A stretch of 64,000 bases of DNA. Source: JAKQIM01 sp029557965 (GTDB lineage: Bacteria > Chloroflexota > Anaerolineae > Anaerolineales > UBA4823). This document shows positions 24,489 through 32,800 of this stretch, one piece after another. The translations under genes were made by a program, and so were the position numbers. Numbering within the stretch: the stretch's first letter is position 1; the number at the start of each line of letters is the position of its first letter. Location of the stretch: contig DAOQUL010000009.1 of assembly GCA_035341015.1 (NCBI GenBank), forward strand, positions 25,187 to 89,186, written 5' to 3'. A model generated the notes under the pieces. That model was not told where the DNA came from. It worked only from the letters and a program-made list of their open reading frames with translations, and did not search any database.

Positions 24489-25892
24489 TTATGAAGCTGT
24501 GCTGGGGATGACCTGCGGCGCAGCTCCTTTGCGCCAAGCAAGCAAAGCCAACCAGGCGGCCCCCAACCCCAAGAGGGTGGCCGCGGCGCCAAACAAAATC
24601 CCCAATATGGGAATGCCGCGTAAGATCACATAACTCACAATCCCGGCCAACAACGGCCAGAAAGCATGCCCGCTGAAGGCGGGGCCCATACGCTTGAAGA
24701 GCCAATTCCCTAAGAGCGAGGCTACCACCAGTTTACTGCCGTAATTGATCATCAGCCAGAAAACAGCCGAGAACAATCCAATACTAGAGAACCCGAATCC
24801 AAAGACCGTGTCTTTGAGCCCGCCCAGGGTGACGATGCCCAGGAGGATGCCCACGGTGAGCACTACCAGGAAGGCAACGAATATCCCCACCAGGCCCACG
24901 ATCAACACCAGCAGGCCTTTGCCTAAAGATGCCCAGGGCTGGCTGCGCAATTGCTGGACGCCCTGGGGCAGAAGCTTCGGCATCAGGACGACCACCAGCG
25001 CACCGATGGCGCTTAGTGTCACCAGCTCGCGGATGCGGGACAAAAACCAGTTGCCGATCTGGACTGAGACGGGGGGCTTGTCGGCTTTTTCAGTACCTTG
25101 GGCAGGGCGGTAGGTATAAACGATCCCGCCGCCCGGCACAGCCTGGATAGCGGCAGCCTGGTCAACCGGGCTGACGTATTTCAGCTCACCGTCAATTTTC
25201 GCCTGCGAGGCAACCCGCAGGCCGGCAGGCAAAAAGGTCTCAGGCATGCCAGGGAAATTGAAGTATTCGAAGATAGAAACATCGTCTTCCTTGCCCGGGG
25301 GCTCAACATCCAGGTTCAGGTTGCCTCCCACTTTGCCAGATAGCTCAAAAGCGATGACAGAGGCATCGATATTGCGACCCACCTGCCCGCCAAGCATCAC
25401 CTGGTAAGAGCCGGTTGCCAGGTCTCTGGCTATGCTGGCGCCGGGTTGAACATCCAGGCTGAAGCCGCCGAAGTACAGGTTGCGGCCAATGCTTGCGCCA
25501 GGGGCAATGATCAGTGTTTGGCCGCCTGAGAAAACGCTGCCCTCTACTGCGCTGGCAAGCTTGAGGGTTGCCCCGCTGATCACCAGGTTCCCATTCACCG
25601 GGCCGTTGATGGTGACGGAGTTGCCGTTGGCAAACAGGTCGCCGTTGATTGTGCCATTGATGGTGATGTTGCTGCCGTTGGCAAACAAGATGCCATTGAT
25701 GGTGCCATCTACGGTGACGGAATCTGCTGAAACGAAAACGTCGTCGTCAATGACTTTGCCGGCCGCGATGTAACCGTCTTCAGAAAACTCGTACGCCAGG
25801 GCCGCACCGACGGCGCCAAACAGGGCCAGGGATAGGGCCAGGCAGGCGGCAAGGATCAAGCGAGGGGGGAAAGTCTTTGGTGAGAGGTGCAT
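24489..25892 (-). CDS. Bactofilin-like polymer-forming membrane protein
   Basis: 467 residues from the ATG at 25892; the open frame extends further up, but that part is Pro/Arg-rich and overlaps the upstream gene. A signal or membrane helix lies at about 12-33. Residues 50-210 are short beta-helix repeats of bactofilin type (VTVDGTINGILFANGSN, then ITINGTINGDLFANGNS). The C-terminal 200 residues hold about four to five membrane helices ending LAWRKGAAPQ. Bactofilins polymerise into scaffolds; this architecture, with the beta helix outside or under the membrane, is known only as a family of unknown role. Confidence 0.85.
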   Translation of the reverse strand: MHLSPKTFPPRLILAACLALSLALFGAVGAALAYEFSEDGYIAAGKVIDDDVFVSADSVTVDGTINGILFANGSNITINGTINGDLFANGNSVTINGPVNGNLVISGATLKLASAVEGSVFSGGQTLIIAPGASIGRNLYFGGFSLDVQPGASIARDLATGSYQVMLGGQVGRNIDASVIAFELSGKVGGNLNLDVEPPGKEDDVSIFEYFNFPGMPETFLPAGLRVASQAKIDGELKYVSPVDQAAAIQAVPGGGIVYTYRPAQGTEKADKPPVSVQIGNWFLSRIRELVTLSAIGALVVVLMPKLLPQGVQQLRSQPWASLGKGLLVLIVGLVGIFVAFLVVLTVGILLGIVTLGGLKDTVFGFGFSSIGLFSAVFWLMINYGSKLVVASLLGNWLFKRMGPAFSGHAFWPLLAGIVSYVILRGIPILGILFGAAATLLGLGAAWLALLAWRKGAAPQVIPSTAS

Positions 25893-25926
25893 AGGATGGT
25901 TGCTCCAGGTTCTTCGGCGGGCTGGT

Positions 25927-27891
25927 TCAGCTCGCAAGGTTGAATTCGGCGGCAAAGGCACTGCTGGTATCGAAACGTTCTTGGGGGTCTTTGGCCAGGG
26001 CGCGTAAGATGGCGCGGGCGATCTTGGATGGGGTTTCGGGGGCCAGCTCACGTGGATCGGGAGCCGGCAGTTGGAGATGGGCCAACATCATCGCTCCGGG
26101 ATTATCTGCTACGAAGGGCAGTTGACCGGTGAGCAATTGGTAGGCCACCACGCCCAGGGCGTAAGTGTCGGCGCGGCCATCCACTTCACCGGCTGAGCGG
26201 ATTTGCTCGGGGGCCATGTAGTTGAGGGTGCCCATCATCAAGCCGGTTTTGGTGGCGGCAGTGTCGCCGCCCAGCATCTTGGCAATGCCAAAATCGGTCA
26301 GGATGGCATGGTATGGCAGGCCGGGTTTGAGTTTTTGTTCGGCCTTGATCCAGGTTTCGGTGCGGTCGCCGCTGTGGGCGGCGCGCTCTGCCAGGGGCTG
26401 GAGCAAGATGTTGGACGGTTTGACATCGCGGTGTACCAGGCCCAGGTCGTGGGCGTAATCCAGGGCTGAGCTGACCTCCAACATCACCAGGGCAATTTGC
26501 TCAATGGGCATGCGCCCGCTCTCGCGAATGATGGTAGAGAGGTCTTTCCCGGCAATGTATTCCATCACCATGTAGTAGGTGCCGCTGATATCACCGAAAT
26601 CGAAAACTTGAACGATATTGGGATGGCGCAAAGATGCCACTGCCCGTGCTTCGCGCTCGAAGCGGGTGCGGAAATCGGCTTCAGCCGCCAGGCTGGCCGG
26701 CAGGATCTTGATGGCTACGCTGCGGTCCAGGCGGGTGTGGCGGCCTTTGTAGACCTCTGACATGCCGCCTCGCCCGATCGGCTCCAGCACTTCATAAGGC
26801 CCCACCTGGGTGCCGGCGATGAGCATGGTGGTAGAAGACAGGCGTTCGCCGGTGGGGCTGGTGGGCTGTTGGGCCGCCACGAAAGCCGCCCAGGCCCGGC
26901 CGGGGTAGCGGTAGGTGTTGGCATCGGCGATCAGGAGCGATTTCTGTGTCAGATCGCGCAGCAGGCCGCGCAGGGTGGTATCTGAAGCGGCGCGTCCTGC
27001 AATCTCGTCAACCTGGCGCAGGATAGCCTGCTCGGCGGGGGTCAGGTTATGCCAATAGTATTGGAAGTGGGCGGCCAACTCTTGGCAGGCAGCTTGTTCA
27101 ACAGCATCGGGGTCGTTGGGATGATCCATGCTGTAGAAGCACGCTACCTGCAGGGCCAATGGCTGGCCGCCAACCAGGCAGTAAATAAAATCCTCCAGCT
27201 CAGGGCTAAAGGTTATCCCGGCAGCCTGGCTGGGCTGGCGGATCAACTGGCGGGCATCGGCTTCTGAGAGCAGCCCCAGGTAAAGTGGGGCAAAGATGTT
27301 GAAGAAGGGGCTGGAAAGGATCTCTTGAGATCTGCCCGAGTAGGTCAATTGAATGAGGGGGCGGGCCGAAGCGGTGAGATAGGCCAGTTGGTAACGCCCG
27401 GCGGCAGAGCGCAGCGCATTGAAAAAATTGACATCCAGGTTTTGGTTGGTGCTGAGGCGTTCAAATTCATCCAATAAGAGGATGATCCGCAGGCCGCGCT
27501 GGTTCAGGCGGCGAATGGCGCGCTCAAATGCCAGGCGGCCCGGCTTGTCGGCGGCTTCGTCCAGGGCGGGCTCTGGAGCTTGCCCGCGCTCGTGCAGGGC
27601 TTCGGCGATCTCGACCGCAAACTGGCCAAAGATCTCTTCGTGGCTTCCATCGCCCAAAACCTCGCAATCCAGGTAAACGAACAAAAAGTTCTCGTCCAGC
27701 CCCAGGCTGGTGAAGGTGGGTGGACGCATCAAGTGGAAGAGGAGCGAAGTCTTGCCGATCTTGCGCGGCCCAACGATCGAGACAGATTGGTTGCCGCGCA
27801 AAAAGGCGGCAATTTCACGGAGTTCGTTTTCTCTCCCGAAGAACATGGCCGGGTCGCGCACCGGCCCGCGTGAGACATAAGGGTTAGACAT
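25927..27891 (-). CDS. Fusion of N-terminal AAA/STAND ATPase with C-terminal Ser/Thr kinase
   Basis: 654 residues. Residues 14-260 form an AAA-type ATPase: FFGREN entry motif, Walker A GPRKIGKTS (41-49), Walker B LLLDEFE (138-144). Residues 365-650 form a protein kinase: glycine loop GRGGMSEVY, Lys395, canonical VHRDVKPSN, DFG in LTDFGIAKML and APEQ. No membrane segment is seen. Most bacterial kinases carry sensory domains at the C-terminus, so an ATPase in front is unusual. Its start follows the stop of the larger ATPase gene by 1 base, so both are co-translated and probably act together. Confidence 0.9.
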   Translation of the reverse strand: MSNPYVSRGPVRDPAMFFGRENELREIAAFLRGNQSVSIVGPRKIGKTSLLFHLMRPPTFTSLGLDENFLFVYLDCEVLGDGSHEEIFGQFAVEIAEALHERGQAPEPALDEAADKPGRLAFERAIRRLNQRGLRIILLLDEFERLSTNQNLDVNFFNALRSAAGRYQLAYLTASARPLIQLTYSGRSQEILSSPFFNIFAPLYLGLLSEADARQLIRQPSQAAGITFSPELEDFIYCLVGGQPLALQVACFYSMDHPNDPDAVEQAACQELAAHFQYYWHNLTPAEQAILRQVDEIAGRAASDTTLRGLLRDLTQKSLLIADANTYRYPGRAWAAFVAAQQPTSPTGERLSSTTMLIAGTQVGPYEVLEPIGRGGMSEVYKGRHTRLDRSVAIKILPASLAAEADFRTRFEREARAVASLRHPNIVQVFDFGDISGTYYMVMEYIAGKDLSTIIRESGRMPIEQIALVMLEVSSALDYAHDLGLVHRDVKPSNILLQPLAERAAHSGDRTETWIKAEQKLKPGLPYHAILTDFGIAKMLGGDTAATKTGLMMGTLNYMAPEQIRSAGEVDGRADTYALGVVAYQLLTGQLPFVADNPGAMMLAHLQLPAPDPRELAPETPSKIARAILRALAKDPQERFDTSSAFAAEFNLAS

Positions 27892-27892
27892 G

Positions 27893-30800
27893 TTATTTTC
27901 TCATCTCGTCAATGACGCGGCTCATGGATTTATATTTCTCGACCCACAAACCCAAGAGGCCCAGCTTCCAGCGGTAGGTTTCACCCATGCTGTCATCTGA
28001 GGTGTTGGCGGTCAGTATATCACGCAGGGCCAGGCGGTGCAGGCCCTCGGCAATATTCTGGCGTTCGAAACTCACCCCGCGCTCTTCGAGATAATCAGCA
28101 ATCTGGGCTGGGGTGATCTGGCCGGTCAGGGGCATCAGGCGTGTCATGGCGGTGAGCGTTACCCGCTCGAGGGGAGATGATTCAGCCCATAAGTATACAA
28201 AATGCGCCTCGCCAGAAGCCAGGATCTCATCCAGGGCGGTGTTGACATCGGCAATGGTCATGTAGCTGCGCTGGACCTTGTTATGATGGTTTACGAGGCT
28301 GTGGCACAAGAGTTGCAGAAAATAGGGGTGCCCGGCGGTGATGCGCCAGATCTTATCCAGGGCCAGGTCGTCGTAGTGCATGCCGTAAGCGGCCACCGGC
28401 TCTTGCACCAGGCGCAGGCCTTCGGTTTGATCTAAGAAGGCAATGTGACGGTAGATGCTGATATTGAAAAGCACATTCCAATAATCGGCAGCCAGTTCTT
28501 CCAGGCGGTGGGTGCCGCAGAAGATGACGCTCAGGTTGGGTGTGTGCTGGATGATGTGGCGCAAGAAGCCAAATATAGAAGGCTCCAGGTCGCCGCGGCG
28601 CACGGCTGTTTCTAACTCTTCGAATTCATCCAGCATGAGCAGCAAGTGGCGCTCGCCAATGGCCTGGCGTACACGGTCTAAGAAGGCATGCTCAAAGGTT
28701 CCCGCGGGGCTGGCAGTGAAATCTTGCAGGGCAGGCGGCTCGATCTCGAAGCCGCGGTCTTCGAGGGCAAAGCTGATCTCGGTTGCCAGGCTGAGGAAGA
28801 AGTTGGGCAGGCCAGGATCAAGCCCCAGGGCTTGCCCATCCAGGTAAACGGGCAAGTATTCATCGCCCAGGTGGGCCGGCATCTGCTTGAGCAAAGAGGT
28901 TTTGCCGGTGCGGCGCTGGCCGATCAGCACCAGGTTGTTGCGGTGCAGGGCGGCGAGATTTTCTGTGATGAAGGCAATGATATCTTCCCGGCCAAAGAAG
29001 AGCGGCGAGCCGGTCTGCAAAGGGGTGCCCACAACATAGGGGTTGGAAATGAACTGGTAATCGCTTTCGGCCGCCAGGAGGTGGATCATATCGGCATAGT
29101 TCTCCACCTGGTCGGGGCCGCGCGGGTCGGTATAGAGGATGACAAAGCGGGCACGGAAATGGTCTTTGCCGGCCTCTAGATGCGGGCGGATGCGCAGGGT
29201 GACCTGGGTTTCTTCGCCATAGGCCAGGCGTTCAACGGTGGCGCTGCTGTCTAGCAAGGTGTAGGCAGGGTCAGGGGCCAGGGATACGCGCACATTGAGG
29301 GCTGCGCCGCGCCCCTCGTTGCGTACATTGAGCGCCAGCGAGACCACATCAACCTGCCAGGTGTGGCGGGTGAGCAGTTGAAATACCAGGCGAGAGCGGG
29401 CTTGCAGCTCGCTGATGGTGCCGGTAACAATTGCCAGCCAGCTCTCGGCGATGCTCTGGGCAATGGCGCGGTCAGCGCTGCCCAACTCGGCGCGGGCGCT
29501 GCGTTCTACGTGGCGCAGGCGTTCAACGGCCGAGGCCAGGTAAGCCAGGCGGTCTTGGGGCGAATCAACGCGTTCGTAAGCGTGCAGGAGGGCGACCACA
29601 GATTGGAAACCCAGCAGGGCCTGCGCCAGGCTGCTCAGGCAGGGCGGGGCGGGCACCGGGTCATCGGGCAGTTCCAAGATCTGGGGGATCGAGTTGGCTT
29701 CAAGTGCCATGTGGCAGCGCTGGTAGATGGATAGGGCCTGTTCGGCGTTTTCCCAGCGGCTGGCTTCGGGGTCGATGAGGCGTGCGATGAGATTGCGCAA
29801 GCCGACCGGCAGCAGTTCGGTGGTATATTGGCTGCTGTAGAGGTAATGATAGCTTTCGGCCAGGGAGGCCAGGGCAGACTGGCCCAGATTATTGAGGGCG
29901 TTGGGCAGGTTCGCCAGCATTTGGGCGGCATCTGCATCGCCCCCGGCGGCCTGGGCCAGGTCGTGCAGGGCGGCAATAGCGCCCGCCGGGTTGGCAGTGA
30001 GCACCTGGGCGCGGGCTTCGGCCTGGCCCAAGGGAGAGCTGCGGTGAAGATCGAGGTTATGCTCGGCTTCTTCGCGGCGCAAGACTTCGGCCTCTTTTTC
30101 TTGCATCAGCATGGCAACGTAAATGGCGGTGCCGGCCTGGTCAGCCAGGCCAAGCAGCAGGTCGCGGTTCTCGCGCGAGTAACTCAGCCCTGAATGCTGG
30201 GGGCCCAACGCCAATACCCCTAATAGGGCCGGGGCCGCGGCGCTGGGGGATGCACCCTTATTCGCCAGCGAATCCATCTTCTGCGGGGCCATCAACGGCA
30301 CCAGCATGGGGAAGGTGGGGTGGCGCATGCGGCTGACCACGCTGCCTTTGTTCAACACCTGTTCATCCGACCAGTCCAACTCCAGGTCGGTGCCAGTGGG
30401 CAGCTCGATGTTGCGTTGCTCTGCCAGGATCAGCTTGTGGTCTTGCGGTGTATATAAGAAGACGGCCCCGTGGGCGATGTGCAGCAGCCCCGTGGTGCGC
30501 TCCACCAGCACATCCAGCAGCTCGGGCAGGTCGATGATCGTGCGCACCTGCTTGGAGAAGCTGGTGAAGGCCTGGCGGAAATCTACCTGCTCGCGATAGA
30601 AACGCCGGTCGATGAAGCGCTGGATGCGGTGGTAAAGCGGCTGGGTGAGCAGCATGAGCACCACGGTCGAGATGACCACGAAGATGGTGGAGTCGATCTC
30701 TGTGAAGCGGCTGAANNNNNNNNNNNNNNNNNNNNNNNNNNNNNNNNNNNNNNNNNNNNNNNNNNNNNNNNNNNNNNNNNNNNNNNNNNNNNNNNNNNNN

Positions 30801-31564
30801 NNNNNNNNNNNNNNNTGCCGGATGCGGTGGTTTTGGGCCAGGATGCCGCTGCCAAACCAGACAAGCAGCACCACAGCCAGGCTGCCAGCGCGCATATTTT
30901 TCTGCATCACCTGGATCATACCGGGGTCTGAGAAGAGCTGGTAAGCCAAGAAACGCAAGAGGGGGTGGGCCTCTTCCAGGTTGAGGGTGGTGGCAGGGAT
31001 GGCTGCATAGGCCGCCAACCAGAACAGCCAGATCACAGCCAGGATGCGGGTTAGCTTGGGAACAAAATGCCCATCGGGGAAGAGGTAGAGTACGAAGAGG
31101 GTGCTAGCAACGCCAATGCCGCGCAGCAGCAAGACCAGCTTGCCCAGGGCGGGGCGGGTGAATTCCAAGGCTCCGAGCGAATTGGTCACCGTAATACCAA
31201 AGGTGATCAGGGCCACCGAAACCAGGGCCGCCATCCAATCGTCCGTCTTACTGAAAAAGATGAGAAACCCGGGGATGGCAAAGCCCAGCAGGGTGATGAT
31301 ATCCAGGAAGAGGGTGAAGTAAATGTAAATTTGAACTGGTAAGTTGTATGCGCTGAACCAGGCCCGGTCGGGCTGGGGCATATCTGCCAGGCGGCCAAGG
31401 GTAGAGGGGATGGATAGGATAAAGATGCCAAATGTCAGCAGGATTACCAAGGCCCAGCCTGTGCGCATCAGGTGCAGCCTGAATCCGCACAGAGGCGTGT
31501 GCTCGGTGGCGGCCCGCGCATTGGGTGAAGCGTGTGAGGTTGGTTGGCCTGTGAAGGATGACAT
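27893..31564 (-). CDS. Membrane sensor: multi-TM, GAF, beta domain and AAA/STAND ATPase (interrupted by assembly gap)
   Basis: Conceptually 1223 residues, including 34 unknown ones from the 100-N gap. Order: about seven N-terminal membrane helices (partly lost in the gap), then LTQPLYHRIQRFIDRRFYRE, a linker seen before GAF domains in Chloroflexota sensors, a GAF domain (about 320-480), a helical region, a CARDB-like beta domain (about 715-800: VSLALNVRNEGRGAALNVRVS), and an AAA ATPase with Walker A GQRRTGKTS near 880 and Walker B LLLMLDEFEE. There is no histidine kinase core. The ATPase resembles that of the next gene. The start codon lies 17 bases after a terminator-like hairpin. Confidence 0.82.
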   Translation of the reverse strand: MSSFTGQPTSHASPNARAATEHTPLCGFRLHLMRTGWALVILLTFGIFILSIPSTLGRLADMPQPDRAWFSAYNLPVQIYIYFTLFLDIITLLGFAIPGFLIFFSKTDDWMAALVSVALITFGITVTNSLGALEFTRPALGKLVLLLRGIGVASTLFVLYLFPDGHFVPKLTRILAVIWLFWLAAYAAIPATTLNLEEAHPLLRFLAYQLFSDPGMIQVMQKNMRAGSLAVVLLVWFGSGILAQNHRIRXXXXXXXXXXXXXXXXXXXXXXXXXXXXXXXXXXFSRFTEIDSTIFVVISTVVLMLLTQPLYHRIQRFIDRRFYREQVDFRQAFTSFSKQVRTIIDLPELLDVLVERTTGLLHIAHGAVFLYTPQDHKLILAEQRNIELPTGTDLELDWSDEQVLNKGSVVSRMRHPTFPMLVPLMAPQKMDSLANKGASPSAAAPALLGVLALGPQHSGLSYSRENRDLLLGLADQAGTAIYVAMLMQEKEAEVLRREEAEHNLDLHRSSPLGQAEARAQVLTANPAGAIAALHDLAQAAGGDADAAQMLANLPNALNNLGQSALASLAESYHYLYSSQYTTELLPVGLRNLIARLIDPEASRWENAEQALSIYQRCHMALEANSIPQILELPDDPVPAPPCLSSLAQALLGFQSVVALLHAYERVDSPQDRLAYLASAVERLRHVERSARAELGSADRAIAQSIAESWLAIVTGTISELQARSRLVFQLLTRHTWQVDVVSLALNVRNEGRGAALNVRVSLAPDPAYTLLDSSATVERLAYGEETQVTLRIRPHLEAGKDHFRARFVILYTDPRGPDQVENYADMIHLLAAESDYQFISNPYVVGTPLQTGSPLFFGREDIIAFITENLAALHRNNLVLIGQRRTGKTSLLKQMPAHLGDEYLPVYLDGQALGLDPGLPNFFLSLATEISFALEDRGFEIEPPALQDFTASPAGTFEHAFLDRVRQAIGERHLLLMLDEFEELETAVRRGDLEPSIFGFLRHIIQHTPNLSVIFCGTHRLEELAADYWNVLFNISIYRHIAFLDQTEGLRLVQEPVAAYGMHYDDLALDKIWRITAGHPYFLQLLCHSLVNHHNKVQRSYMTIADVNTALDEILASGEAHFVYLWAESSPLERVTLTAMTRLMPLTGQITPAQIADYLEERGVSFERQNIAEGLHRLALRDILTANTSDDSMGETYRWKLGLLGLWVEKYKSMSRVIDEMRK
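30716..30815. other. Assembly gap (100 N)
   Basis: Exactly 100 unknown bases, the conventional placeholder for a gap of unknown length. It falls inside the membrane region of the large sensor gene. The frame is open on both sides, but 100 is not a multiple of three, so continuity through the gap is not proven. Confidence 0.95.
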
Positions 31565-31581
31565 GCGAATAGGTGTTGGAA

Positions 31582-31610
31582 AACCGCCCTGCCTTGGCAG
31601 CAGGGCGGTT
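31582..31610 (-). terminator. Hairpin terminator after the coiled-coil gene
   Basis: Arms 31582-31592 and 31600-31610 (11 bp, 7-base loop). The leftward transcript ends the stem with GGTTTTCC. It lies 12 bases past the stop of the coiled-coil gene and 17 bases before the next start codon. Confidence 0.7.
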
Positions 31611-31622
31611 GTGAGGGTTGTC

Positions 31623-32081
31623 TTACTCGTCCTTGGGTGTTTCCGTCTGCAAGGTGCGGATACCGTTGCGCACTTGGGTCAGGACACGATCCAGCTCAAC
31701 CTCCAGGCCGGTCAGGGTATCGTAGACGTAAGAGTCGGCGTCGGCACGGATGGCGTCGCCATCGCCGTGGGCCTTTTCGATGATCTGCTGGGCCTGCACC
31801 TGGGCTGCCTGGACGATGGGGTCGCGCTCGATGAGCTGTTCGCCCTTCTCGCGGGCAATGGCAATCGTGCGGTTGGCTTCTTCTTGGGCCTGGGCCAAGA
31901 GACGGTCGCGCTGCGCCAAAAACTGCTGCGCTTTCTTCACTTCTTCGGGGATGGAAACGCGCATTTGATCGATCAGATCGAGCATGCGGTCTTCATCTAC
32001 AATCACATTGTGGGTGAAAGGCAGGGGGCGGCTTTCGTTCAGCAGCTCCTCTAGCCTGTCAATCATCTGTAAAATATCCAT
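31623..32081 (-). CDS. Coiled-coil protein (ATP-synthase-B-like / DivIVA-like)
   Basis: 152 residues from the ATG at 32081, chosen because GGAGG lies 6 bases before it. After a short N-terminal part (ILQMIDRLEELLN) the protein is one long charged helix (about 45-140: EVKKAQQFLAQRDRLLAQAQ and onward) with few Gly or Pro, typical of coiled coils. Proteins of this type are found next to coaD in Chloroflexota, but their role is unknown. A promoter (TTGACG, 17, TAATCT) lies upstream and a terminator downstream, so it is probably transcribed alone. Confidence 0.75.
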   Translation of the reverse strand: MDILQMIDRLEELLNESRPLPFTHNVIVDEDRMLDLIDQMRVSIPEEVKKAQQFLAQRDRLLAQAQEEANRTIAIAREKGEQLIERDPIVQAAQVQAQQIIEKAHGDGDAIRADADSYVYDTLTGLEVELDRVLTQVRNGIRTLQTETPKDE

Positions 32082-32177
32082 GAGGCCCTCCAATTTTCAA
32101 CCATCTATGGTGCAAGATTCGTGCTATATCCACCAATACGGGGCAACTGCCCAATATAAAGTGGGTAGATAGAATAA

Positions 32178-32206
32178 AGATTACACGGAAACAGCTAAAA
32201 CGTCAA
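32178..32206 (-). promoter_or_regulatory. Promoter of the coiled-coil gene
   Basis: Leftward TTGACG (complement of 32201-32206), a 17-base spacer and TAATCT (complement of 32178-32183), giving a leader of about 90 bases. Confidence 0.6.
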
Positions 32207-32238
32207 CCTTTTTGGGGGATGTCTTGCCTGGCTCTCCC

Positions 32239-32766
32239 TTAGTCGCGCATCGAGGTGGGGGGGACGATCTGTTGGCTTGGGCCAAGCTCGGTGAAGCGCT
32301 CTTTCAGGGCGGCCTCGACGTGCGCGGGAACCATGCTGCTGACATCCCCGCCCAGCGAGGCAATCTCACGCACGGTAGATGATGACAAGAAGGTGTGCTC
32401 TTCGTGGGTAATAAATGAAATGACTTCAATCTCAGGCACCAGGCGATTATTGGCCAATGCCATGCGGAATTCGTACTCGAAGTCTGAGAAGACGCGCAGG
32501 CCGCGTACGATGACGCCCACGCCGATTTTCTGGCAAAAGTGGACCGTCAGGCCGCTGTAGCCCATCACGCTGATCTTGGGATTGCCTTCAACCGCCTGGC
32601 GGGCCATGGCGATGCGTTCTTCAGGGGTAAAGACCAGTGATTTAAGCGGGCGGTCATATACGGCGATGATGACCTCGTCAAAGATACGCGCCGCGCGGCG
32701 CGCGATATCCATGTGGCCGTAATGAATGGGGTCAAATGTTCCTGGGAAAAGTGCTCGAATGGTCAT
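32239..32766 (-). CDS. coaD: Phosphopantetheine adenylyltransferase CoaD
   Basis: 175 residues. It joins 4'-phosphopantetheine and ATP to dephospho-CoA, the penultimate step of coenzyme A synthesis. The nucleotidyltransferase motif is FPGTFDPIHYGH with His15 and His18; VRGLRVFSDFEYEFRMA (about 88-104) and the C-terminal FLSSSTVREI complete the family signature. The length is slightly above the usual 160 because of a tail after the last helix. It follows recG by 34 bases. Confidence 0.96.
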   Translation of the reverse strand: MTIRALFPGTFDPIHYGHMDIARRAARIFDEVIIAVYDRPLKSLVFTPEERIAMARQAVEGNPKISVMGYSGLTVHFCQKIGVGVIVRGLRVFSDFEYEFRMALANNRLVPEIEVISFITHEEHTFLSSSTVREIASLGGDVSSMVPAHVEAALKERFTELGPSQQIVPPTSMRD

Positions 32767-32800
32767 GGTCTGTATGCCCTAGAAAATATGGCTTTTGAAC

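Noticed and set aside
25893..26051. 53-residue N-terminal extension of the bactofilin-like gene
   Set aside because: Pro/Arg-rich shadow of the kinase gene's 3' end; the signal segment starts at the later ATG.
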